64,000 nucleotides of DNA from Geothrix oryzisoli (GTDB lineage: Bacteria; Acidobacteriota; Holophagae; Holophagales; Holophagaceae), in assembly GCF_022808865.1 (NCBI RefSeq), contig NZ_JAKZLB010000001.1, positions 1 through 64,000 on the forward strand, in the 5' to 3' direction. How positions within the stretch are numbered: the stretch's first letter is position 1; each line of letters opens with the position of its first letter. Below, piece after piece: positions 51,857-58,630 of this stretch. A program made the position numbers and the translations under genes. Below the pieces are notes generated by a model. It was given only the letters and a program-made list of their open reading frames with translations, did not search any database and was not told where the DNA came from.

Positions 51857-52768
51857 ATGATCCGCCGCGGAACGCACATCCTCCTGATCGATGACGATTC
51901 CGCCGTACTCGAGATGGTCCAGTCGGCCCTGGCCCACTACGGGATGGAGGTCCATGCCTATCCCGATGCGGCGCAGGCCATGGAGCTCCTCCAGAACCCC
52001 AACGCCCCGGCGTTCGATCTGGTCCTCAGCGACATCAACATGGAGGGCATGGACGGGTTCGATGTCATCCACAAGGTGAAGGCGACCCACCCCCACCTGC
52101 CGGTGGCGCTCATGACGGGCCAGGCTTCGATGGACTACGCCATCCAGGCCATGCGCCTGGGGGCGTCCAACCTGTTCATGAAGCCCATCGCCCTGCGGGA
52201 TCTGGTGCAGAGCGTGTTCCACCTGGTGGACCTGCACCGGGACCTCCGCAAGGCCGACGATGGCCTGCGGGGCCTGGTGAACGAGCGGCGGCACTTCCTG
52301 TTCCGGTCCGACGAACTGGACATCCCGAGCCTGATGCACCACCTCACGGACCGGCTCGTGCCCATGGGGTTCGCCTCCGCCAGCAACATCGACGTCATCG
52401 CGATGGCCATCCACGAGGCCCTGGTGAACGCCCTGGAGCACGGGAACCTCGACCTCGACTCGCGCCTCAAGGGGGACCTCTTCGCTGAAGAGGATCCCTA
52501 CGCCGCGCTCCGCGAGAAGCGCATGGCGGATCCCAACTATGCCGGGCGGCTGGTCGAAGTGCGGCTGGCCATGGACACCGAGCGGTTCGAGGTGGAGATC
52601 AGCGATGAAGGCCGGGGTTTCGACGCCAGCCAGCTGGCTCCCCCGCAGCCGGACTCTGAGATGGCTCCCCACTGCGGTCGGGGCCTGCCCCTCATCCTCC
52701 TCGTGATGGACGAGGTCCACTTCAACGAGAAGGGGAACCAGGTGCGGTTGGTGCTCCGAAGGAAATAG
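51857..52768 (+). CDS. Receiver domain fused to RsbW-like histidine-kinase-type ATPase
   Basis: 303 residues. The N-terminal receiver domain (about 5-125) has ILLIDDDS, phosphoacceptor Asp59 in LVLSDINMEGMDG, the Thr/Lys positions in ALMTGQA and LFMKPI. A linker leads to an HATPase_c domain (about 165-300): N-box HEALVNALEHGN, G1-like DEGRGFD and G2-like CGRGLPLI. There is no HisKA domain or phosphorylatable His, so it resembles anti-sigma-factor kinases (RsbW/SpoIIAB) controlled by a receiver. No anti-anti-sigma partner is adjacent. It ends at a bidirectional terminator. Confidence 0.85.
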   Translation: MIRRGTHILLIDDDSAVLEMVQSALAHYGMEVHAYPDAAQAMELLQNPNAPAFDLVLSDINMEGMDGFDVIHKVKATHPHLPVALMTGQASMDYAIQAMRLGASNLFMKPIALRDLVQSVFHLVDLHRDLRKADDGLRGLVNERRHFLFRSDELDIPSLMHHLTDRLVPMGFASASNIDVIAMAIHEALVNALEHGNLDLDSRLKGDLFAEEDPYAALREKRMADPNYAGRLVEVRLAMDTERFEVEISDEGRGFDASQLAPPQPDSEMAPHCGRGLPLILLVMDEVHFNEKGNQVRLVLRRK

Positions 52769-52848
52769 CTATCAGCTATCAGCCTTAAGCCAAAGAAAGC
52801 GCCGGGTCGCCCCGGCGCTTTTACTGAGAGCTGACAGCTGATAGCTAA
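52767..52848. repeat. Inverted repeat pair flanking a terminator
   Basis: tagctatcagctatcagc (52767-52784) and its near-complement gctgacagctgatagcta (52831-52848) match at 17 of 18 positions and frame the terminator hairpin. The 11-mer cagctgatagc of the right arm recurs at 4996-5006, again beside a terminator between convergent genes. Confidence 0.75.
52796..52821. terminator. Bidirectional rho-independent terminator
   Basis: An 11-bp stem (aaagcgccggg, 52796-52806; cccggcgcttt, 52811-52821) around loop TCGC, with T-runs on either strand. It lies between the convergent receiver-ATPase and thioredoxin genes. Confidence 0.88.
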
Positions 52849-53169
52849 TCAGAACGCGCTCTCCACGAACGCCTTCAGCTGGGGCTTGGGCTGGCCACCG
52901 ATGAGCTTGTTCACGGGTTTGCCGTCCTTGAACACGATCAGGGTGGGGATGCTCATGATGCCGAACTGGCCGGCCACCTGCGGGTTCTCGTCCACGTTCA
53001 TCTTCACGAACTTGGCCTGGCCCTTCATCTCGGCGGCCAGCTCGTCCAGGACGGGGGCGATCATCTTGCAGGGGCCGCACCAGGGGGCCCAGAAATCCAC
53101 GAGGGTGACACCCTGGGCGACGGCCTGGGGGAACTCGGCGTCGGTGATGTGCGCAACGAGGTCGGACAT
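52849..53169 (-). CDS. trxA: Thioredoxin
   Basis: 106 residues with the full thioredoxin fold sequence: LVDFWAPWCGPCKMIAPVLDE (active-site Cys31 and Cys34), VKMNVDENPQVAGQFGIMSI, cis-Pro in SIPTLIVFKDG, and a closing LIGGQPKPQLKAFVESA. It reduces disulfides in the cytoplasm. ATG 53169 has AAGGAG upstream and matches the usual start. It is the last gene after ribBA and the cyclic-nucleotide-binding protein. Confidence 0.95.
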   Translation of the reverse strand: MSDLVAHITDAEFPQAVAQGVTLVDFWAPWCGPCKMIAPVLDELAAEMKGQAKFVKMNVDENPQVAGQFGIMSIPTLIVFKDGKPVNKLIGGQPKPQLKAFVESAF

Positions 53170-53186
53170 GAAAACTCCTTTCAGGT

Positions 53187-53681
53187 TCAGGGTACGGGCA
53201 GAGGGCCACCAGGATTGGCACCCCCCCACTGGGCAATGGTGAAGATGCTCATGTAGCGGTCGTTGGTCTCCCGCAGGCGCTGGGCCAGCACTTCACAGAG
53301 AGCGTAGAGGATCTTGAGGGCGACCTTGTGCTGCACCTCGATGAGGGAGCGCAGGTCCTGCAGGGGGATGAAGAACAGCTCGCCGGGCTCGTTGGCGATG
53401 GCGTCCGCCGCCCGGGCGGCGAGGTCGATGAGCGCCATTTCCCCGAAAAAGGCGGGCGGTTCCAGCACGGCCAGGGCCTCCTCGCCGGTGGAACCCTGCT
53501 TGGAGATGCGCACCGAGCCCTTCAGGACGATGAAGAGGCCGTCGCCGGCATCCCCCTCCCGGAAGATCACGTCGCCGGCCTTGACCTGGCGGACCTGGCC
53601 GATCATCAGGATCTGCGCACGCTCCGCCTCGTCCAGATTCCGGAACAAGGGCGAGCGGGTCAGGAAGAGGGTATCGATCAC
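53187..53681 (-). CDS. Cyclic-nucleotide-binding-domain protein without DNA-binding domain
   Basis: 164 residues. The beta-roll of the CRP/PKA type is clear: SPLFRNLDEAERAQILMIG, VIFREGDAGDGLFIVLKGSV, and a phosphate-binding-cassette-like FFGEMALIDLAARAADAIA (GEMALID in place of GE-L). A long helix follows (LKILYALCEVLAQRLRETND) and the chain then ends, so the HTH of CRP regulators is missing. GTG 53681 overlaps the ribBA stop (GTGA). It may regulate a partner protein by ligand binding; ligand and partner are unknown. Confidence 0.85.
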   Translation of the reverse strand: MIDTLFLTRSPLFRNLDEAERAQILMIGQVRQVKAGDVIFREGDAGDGLFIVLKGSVRISKQGSTGEEALAVLEPPAFFGEMALIDLAARAADAIANEPGELFFIPLQDLRSLIEVQHKVALKILYALCEVLAQRLRETNDRYMSIFTIAQWGGANPGGPLPVP

Positions 53682-54793
53682 TGCCGATCCGTATGGGGCT
53701 GGTCCGGGGATGGTTCCAGGGGCACGTGCGAGCAGATGTCGAGGCCGAAACCGCGCAGCCCAATGTACTTGGTTTCGTGCCGGCTCAGGAGGCGCATTTT
53801 GCCAACCCCAAGCTGGCGCAGGATCTGGGCACCCACGCCGAAATCCCGGTCGTTCATGGCCTGGAGCTGGGCGTGGCCCTCGTCGGCGATGCCCGGGGTG
53901 TGCGCGTGCCGGCGCAGGTAGACCAGGACGCCCCGGCCCTCCTTCGAGATGGCGGCCATGGCCTTCTGGAAGAGGCCGGTCTCGAACCCATGCAGGTCGT
54001 CGGGCAGGGTCTCGACGTGGACCCGCACCAGGGGCGGCTCACCGCCCAGGTCGCCCAGCACGAAGGCCAGGTGGCTGCCCCCATCCAGCAGGCTCTGGAA
54101 GCGGTGGACCTTCAGGGCCCCCCATTGGCTGGGCATGGCCCGGACTTCGAGGGGTGAGACCAGGGGCTCCTGGCGGAGACGGTAGGCCACCAGGTCCGCC
54201 ACGGTCACGAGCGGGAGCCCATGCTGGCGGCAGAAGGGGACCAGGTCCGGCACGCGGGCCATGGTGCCGTCATCCTTCATGATCTCGCAGATGACGCCGC
54301 TGGGGTGGAGGCCCGCCAGCCGCGCCAGGTCCACGCTGGCCTCGGTCTGGCCCGTGCGGGTGAGCACGCCGCCGGGCCGGGCCCGCAGGGGGAAGACATG
54401 GCCGGGCTTCACGAAGTGCTGGGGCTTGGCATCCGGGGCGATGAGGGCCTGGATGGTGCGGGCCCGGTCCTGGGCGCTGATGCCCGTGGTGGTGCCCTCG
54501 CGGGCCTCCACGGAGATGCAGAAGGCCGTCTCGAAGGGGCTGGTGTTGTCCCGGACCATGAGGGGGATCTGGAGCCGGTCCAGCACCGAGCCCTCCAGGG
54601 CGGCGCAGATCAGCCCCCGCCCGTAGGTGGCCATGAAGGCGATGGTCTCGGGTGTCACGTGCTCGGCGGCCAGGGTCAGATCACCCTCATTCTCCCGGTC
54701 CTCGTCATCGACCACCACCACCATGCGGCCCTGCCGGATGGTGTCGATGGCCTCCTCGATGGAGGCGAAAGGGGAGTCGGGGCGGGTGCTCAT
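53678..54793 (-). CDS. ribB: RibBA: DHBP synthase fused to a degenerate GTP cyclohydrolase II domain
   Basis: 371 residues. The RibB half (1-205) is intact: VVVVDDEDRENEGDLTLAAE, TGISAQDRARTI, KPGHVFPLRARPGGVL, TEASVDLARLAG and HPSGVICEIM. It makes 3,4-dihydroxy-2-butanone 4-phosphate for riboflavin. The C-terminal half keeps the RibA outline (EPPLVRVHVETLPDD, DFGVGAQILRQLGVGKMRLL, KYIGLRGFGLDI). It lacks the three zinc cysteines expected after RVHxE and the RQEGRGIGL active-site stretch (reads YLRRHAHTPGI), so GTP cyclohydrolase activity is unlikely. ATG 54793 is used; the open frame to 55024 overlaps the divergent gene. Confidence 0.9.
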   Translation of the reverse strand: MSTRPDSPFASIEEAIDTIRQGRMVVVVDDEDRENEGDLTLAAEHVTPETIAFMATYGRGLICAALEGSVLDRLQIPLMVRDNTSPFETAFCISVEAREGTTTGISAQDRARTIQALIAPDAKPQHFVKPGHVFPLRARPGGVLTRTGQTEASVDLARLAGLHPSGVICEIMKDDGTMARVPDLVPFCRQHGLPLVTVADLVAYRLRQEPLVSPLEVRAMPSQWGALKVHRFQSLLDGGSHLAFVLGDLGGEPPLVRVHVETLPDDLHGFETGLFQKAMAAISKEGRGVLVYLRRHAHTPGIADEGHAQLQAMNDRDFGVGAQILRQLGVGKMRLLSRHETKYIGLRGFGLDICSHVPLEPSPDQPHTDRQ

Positions 54794-54899
54794 AGACACC
54801 CCAGCATCGCGCAGGAGGACCCGGGGGGGAAGGGCGCACTCCGTGGTAAGGTTGAACATCTTCTGTAGGCCTTTATTTTCCCGACGAGAGGAACAACCC

Positions 54900-55901
54900 A
54901 TGTCCCAGGGTGTGATCCAAGGCTCCATGCGCGAGGCGCCGCTGCCCGATATCATCCAGCTCGTGAGCCAGGGCGGGAAGTCGGGGTGCTTCCATGTGCA
55001 GCAGGAGGCTTCGCGCGCCCGCATCTACCTGAAGGACGGGCGGATCATCCATGCGGTCACGCAGGCCGGCGAAGGCTTCGAGGCCCTCATGGAAGTGGCC
55101 CTCTGGCTCGATGGCACCTACCGGTTCGAAGAACTGGTGCCCGATGTGCCGTCCACCATCACCAAGCCCAATGCCTCCATCCTCATGGAGTTGGGACGCC
55201 GCATGGACGAGTGGCGGGTCATCAGCCAGAAGATCCCCTCCGTGGACCTCTATCCCGCCTCCACGCTGCTCCCCGGGGAGACGCCGCACGGCGTGAACGC
55301 CCGGGAGGCGCGGGCCCTGGCGCTGTCCACGGGTTACTACAGCGTCGCCGAGGTCGCCGAGGCGATGCAGAAGCCGGTGCTCACCATCGCCAAGGACCTC
55401 TACGGCCTGGTCATGGCCGGTCACGTGGTGCTCAAGGGCATCCGGTCGGGCAAGCCGCCCAAGATCGAGGCGCCTGCGGTGCCCGAACCTGCGCCGGCTC
55501 CGCCGGTCCAGATGGGAAGCCCTGTCGCCGTGCCGCCGCCGAGTCCCGCGGGCTTCCCCGAAAGCATCGAGCCCCTGCCCGAGCCGGCCGGCAGCGTGAC
55601 TGCCGCGGCCCCTGCGCCCGCCAAGCCCGCCCCGATGGACGATCCCCAGCGCATGGTCAAGCTCATGAACTTCACCCAGCGGATCGCCCAGGCCGCGAAG
55701 ATGGTGTTGCCCGAGGCCCAGCACGAGATGGTGAACCGGCTCCAGGCCAAGGCCACCCAGCAGATCATTTCCGGCGATGGTCCCGAGGCGGTGAAGAACC
55801 TCGCTCTGGCCATCAGCCGCGGCGCGGTGGATGCAGGGTGCGACGCCGATATGGTGCGCACGCTGAACACCCACCTCAAGGCGCTCTTCGCGACCAAGTA
55901 G
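54900..55901 (+). CDS. DUF4388 (PATAN-type) domain protein
   Basis: 333 residues. The N-terminal ~95 residues match the DUF4388/PATAN pattern (GSMREAPLPDIIQLVSQGGKS, ARIYLKDGRIIHAVT, GEGFEALMEVALWLDGTYRF). A winged-helix-like segment follows (REARALALSTGYYSVAEVAE, AKDLYGLVMAGHVVL). A Pro/Ala-rich linker (about 190-255) leads to a helical C-terminus. Such proteins occur as adaptors in motility and surface-behaviour signalling in delta-proteobacteria and relatives. ATG 54900 has GAGAGGAAC upstream. No signalling partner is adjacent. Confidence 0.75.
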   Translation: MSQGVIQGSMREAPLPDIIQLVSQGGKSGCFHVQQEASRARIYLKDGRIIHAVTQAGEGFEALMEVALWLDGTYRFEELVPDVPSTITKPNASILMELGRRMDEWRVISQKIPSVDLYPASTLLPGETPHGVNAREARALALSTGYYSVAEVAEAMQKPVLTIAKDLYGLVMAGHVVLKGIRSGKPPKIEAPAVPEPAPAPPVQMGSPVAVPPPSPAGFPESIEPLPEPAGSVTAAAPAPAKPAPMDDPQRMVKLMNFTQRIAQAAKMVLPEAQHEMVNRLQAKATQQIISGDGPEAVKNLALAISRGAVDAGCDADMVRTLNTHLKALFATK

Positions 55902-55911
55902 GCCGCCTTCC

Positions 55912-56019
55912 ATGATCCGATCTCTTCCCGCACGGGTGTCCGGCACCGGGAACATCGCGCGCGCCCTGGGCATCTCATCTCACGGCGCCCTAAGCCACCC
56001 CGCAGGCGGTCTCCCATGA
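55912..56019 (+). CDS. Possible 35-codon upstream ORF coupled to the lipoprotein gene
   Basis: ATG 55912 opens a 35-residue frame whose TGA overlaps the ATG of the next gene (ATGA). It begins MIRSLPARVS, close to MIRRLLAGLA of that gene, so it could be a relic of duplication or a chance frame. It has no strong ribosome site or recognisable motif. Weakly supported. Confidence 0.2.
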   Translation: MIRSLPARVSGTGNIARALGISSHGALSHPAGGLP

Positions 56020-57101
56020 TCCGACGTCTTCTCGCAGGCCTTGCGGCCACCCTCCTGCTGATGGCCATGGGCTGCAAGGAACCCGATGGCAGTTCGGGAG
56101 GCACGGCCGGGGTCGCCCTCTACGCCTACGACAGCACCACCAGCTCGGTGCTCGTCTGGAGCGACCTGAGCGCCCTGTACGACAACACCGGCACCACCGT
56201 GGCCCCCAGCAAGACCATCACCTCCTCGGTCTTCAGCAGCAAGATCGGCAGCCTGGCCTGGGGCGGGCTCTGCTTCGACCGGCAGAACGGCTACCTCTAC
56301 CTGGTTTCGGACACCGGCACCATCGTGCGGGTGAGCAACATCCGGACCCAGAGCGGAGACGTCGCCAGTTCCGACGTGGTCTCCTTCAGCCTGTCCAGCA
56401 CGGGCCGCCTCTCCAGCTCCACCTTTGGGCAGGCGAGCCTGGATCCCCAGACCGATACCCTCTACATCACCGAGAACGGCAGCAGCGGCACCCAGATCTG
56501 GGTGGTTGCCAACGCCAGCACCCAGCCCCAGAGCGCCACGATCACGCTGCAGGCGCTCCTGGCCAGCGGGGACAGCGGCGGGACGGGGGTCGCCTCCGCT
56601 TCGGGCTCCGTCTACGCCTTCATGCTCTCCGGCGACACGGTGGGAACCGTGACGACCTACACCGGACCCCGCCTCCGGAAGGGGACCTCCTCGGGATTCA
56701 CCAGCGCCAACACGATCATCGGCCCCTCGACGCTCCTCGGCCAGTACGGCTCCCTCGCCCTCGATTCGGGCAACGGCTACCTCTTCGTGGCCCGCCACAA
56801 CACCGACGCCGGGGCCTCGACGGCCCCGATCCTGGTCTTCACCACCGGGATGTTCGGCCAGGCCTACGACCAGGCCCCGACCGCGACCCTGGGGAGCGCC
56901 GCAGACCAGCCCAACCTCCGGGTCATCGCCCACGCCGGCACCAAGGACTGGCTGGTGGGCCTGCGGGGGACCGGGGCCACGGCCTTCGGCACCATCGACC
57001 TCTGGAAATCGCCCATGGGCGGCACCGCGGCGAAGACCATCACCGCCTCGCCCGCCACCTCCCTCTTCAAGGGTGTGGCGGTGGACGGGAACGCCTCGTG
57101 A
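56016..57101 (+). CDS. Lipoprotein of unknown function, beta-propeller-like
   Basis: 361 residues. Signal peptide RRLLAGLAATLLLMAMGC has lipobox AMGC. The mature protein is rich in Ser, Thr and Gly with recurrent strand pairs (GYLYLVSDTGTIVRVS, DTLYITENGSSGTQIWVV, NGYLFVARHNTDAG, DWLVGLRGTGATAFG), suggesting a propeller or similar beta fold on the cell surface or periplasm. I do not recognise the family. Its stop overlaps the ftsX start (GTGA), so the two are co-translated. Confidence 0.65.
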   Translation: MIRRLLAGLAATLLLMAMGCKEPDGSSGGTAGVALYAYDSTTSSVLVWSDLSALYDNTGTTVAPSKTITSSVFSSKIGSLAWGGLCFDRQNGYLYLVSDTGTIVRVSNIRTQSGDVASSDVVSFSLSSTGRLSSSTFGQASLDPQTDTLYITENGSSGTQIWVVANASTQPQSATITLQALLASGDSGGTGVASASGSVYAFMLSGDTVGTVTTYTGPRLRKGTSSGFTSANTIIGPSTLLGQYGSLALDSGNGYLFVARHNTDAGASTAPILVFTTGMFGQAYDQAPTATLGSAADQPNLRVIAHAGTKDWLVGLRGTGATAFGTIDLWKSPMGGTAAKTITASPATSLFKGVAVDGNAS

Positions 57102-58027
57102 CCGCGCTCCGCCTGCTCGGCCTGCTGCTCCAGGATGTGCTGCGGGATCTCTTCCGGCACCGGGGCCAGTACCTGCTGGCGGTCCTCACCCTGGCTTCCG
57201 GCCTGCTTCTGGCGGGCGGCGGGCTGCTGCTGGTGGAAAGCCTCGACCGCTTCGTGGGGCGCATGGAGGACATGGCCAAGGTGGTGGTCTACGCCGCCGA
57301 CGGGAAGACGCTGGACGAGGCGGAGGCCCGACTCCGGCGCGATCCGCGCTTCCGGGAGGTGCGCCGGGTGCCGGCGGCGGAGAACCGCCAGCGGTTCCAG
57401 TCCGCGACCCGGGAGGCCGGGCTGCTGCTGGAAAGCGCCGGCCAGGATGCCCTGCCCGAGAGCCTCGAACTGAGCCTGCGCAAGGACCTGGCTGAGACCA
57501 GCAAGGCCGTGGAGGTGGGCGCGAGCCTGCGGGGCCTTCCGGGCGTGGGCGACGTGCTGGCCGACCAGGAGCGGCTGGAGCAGATCCAGCACATGGCCCG
57601 CATGCTGCGCTCGGCGCTGGCCAGCTTGGGTGTCGTGCTGCTGGTGGCGGCGGGCTTCGCCACGGGCAACGTCATCCGCATGAGCATCCTGGCCCGCGAG
57701 GAGGAGATCGCCATCATGCGCCTTGTGGGAGCCTCCGAAAGCTTCATCCGCACCCCGCTCGTGCTGGAGGGTGCGGCCCTCGGACTGGGGGGCAGCCTGC
57801 TGGCCCTGCTGGGCCTCTTCGGCCTGTGGCTGCCCGTCTCCCGGGGCATGGGCGGCCTGTCGCCCCTGCTGGTGGACCTGGCGCGGCTGGGCTTCTTCTC
57901 GGCGGGCAGCATGGCGCTGCTGGCCTTCGTGGGAGCCGTCACGGGCGCTCTGGGCGCTCTGTGGGCGTTCTGGACCACCCGCCGCGCCCAGCGCGCCGAG
58001 GCCGCGCTGCTGGAGAGTGCGGGCTAG
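57098..58027 (+). CDS. ftsX: FtsX-like cell-division permease
   Basis: 309 residues with four membrane helices: one near 25-45 (YLLAVLTLASGLLLAGGGLLL), then a periplasmic domain of about 120 residues, then three near 170-190, 220-240 and 260-285. REEEIAIMRLVGAS after helix 2 is the FtsX signature. FtsX normally pairs with the ATPase FtsE to control cell-wall hydrolases at the septum. No ftsE is next to it; upstream is a lipoprotein gene overlapping by GTGA. GTG 57098 is the start. Confidence 0.85.
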   Translation: MTALRLLGLLLQDVLRDLFRHRGQYLLAVLTLASGLLLAGGGLLLVESLDRFVGRMEDMAKVVVYAADGKTLDEAEARLRRDPRFREVRRVPAAENRQRFQSATREAGLLLESAGQDALPESLELSLRKDLAETSKAVEVGASLRGLPGVGDVLADQERLEQIQHMARMLRSALASLGVVLLVAAGFATGNVIRMSILAREEEIAIMRLVGASESFIRTPLVLEGAALGLGGSLLALLGLFGLWLPVSRGMGGLSPLLVDLARLGFFSAGSMALLAFVGAVTGALGALWAFWTTRRAQRAEAALLESAG

Positions 58028-58033
58028 GCGGTC

Positions 58034-58630
58034 CTAGCTCTTCCACCGCCGCGGGTCTTCCTCGCGCAGCCCCAGCTGGTCCAGCACGCGGGTGGCGAAG
58101 GTGTCGAAGAGGTCGTCGAGCGACTTCGGGCCGCTGTAGAAGCCGGGCATGATGGGCATGACCACGGCGCCCGCATCGTGGACGCGCAGCATGTTCTCCA
58201 GGTGGACGCGGTTCAGGGGCGTCTCGCGCAGGCAGAGCACGAGGGGGCGGCGCTCCTTGAGGCACACGTCGGCGGCACGACTCACCAGGGATTCGCTCAC
58301 ACCCGAGGCGATGCGGCCCAGGGCGCCCGCGCTGCACGGCACGATGGCCATGCCGTCGTGCCGGAAGGAACCGGACGAGATGTCGGCACCCAGATCACGC
58401 TCGTCGCGCAGACCCACCTTGGGCAGGGCGGCCAGGTCCTTCGGCGTGAGGCCCGTCTCGTCCAGCAGGCAGCGCTTCCCCGTGGGGGACAGCAGCAGTG
58501 CGATCTGTTCGACCGCGGGACTGGCGGAGAGGCGCCGCAGCGCCGCCACGCCAAAGCCCGAGCCCGAGGCGCCGGTGATGGCGAGCGTGAAGCGGAGGCC
58601 GCGGGCGGTCGTCATTCGGGTGTCCCTCAT
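58034..58630 (-). CDS. ubiX: UbiX-type flavin prenyltransferase
   Basis: 198 residues. Matches the UbiX/Pad1 flavoprotein: FTLAITGASGSGFGVAALRRL at the start, SSGSFRHDGMAIVPCSAGALG, LVSRAADVCLKERRPLVLCLRE, LHLENM-like RVHLENMLRVHDAGAVVMP. It prenylates FMN to make the cofactor of UbiD decarboxylases. No ubiD is in the window. ATG 58630 overlaps the previous stop (ATGA); ATG 58615, five codons later, has AGGG in front and is equally possible. Confidence 0.9.
   Translation of the reverse strand: MRDTRMTTARGLRFTLAITGASGSGFGVAALRRLSASPAVEQIALLLSPTGKRCLLDETGLTPKDLAALPKVGLRDERDLGADISSGSFRHDGMAIVPCSAGALGRIASGVSESLVSRAADVCLKERRPLVLCLRETPLNRVHLENMLRVHDAGAVVMPIMPGFYSGPKSLDDLFDTFATRVLDQLGLREEDPRRWKS

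Noticed and set aside
54794-54899. FMN riboswitch upstream of ribBA
   Set aside because: Only 106 bases separate the divergent genes and the conserved RFN segments are not seen.
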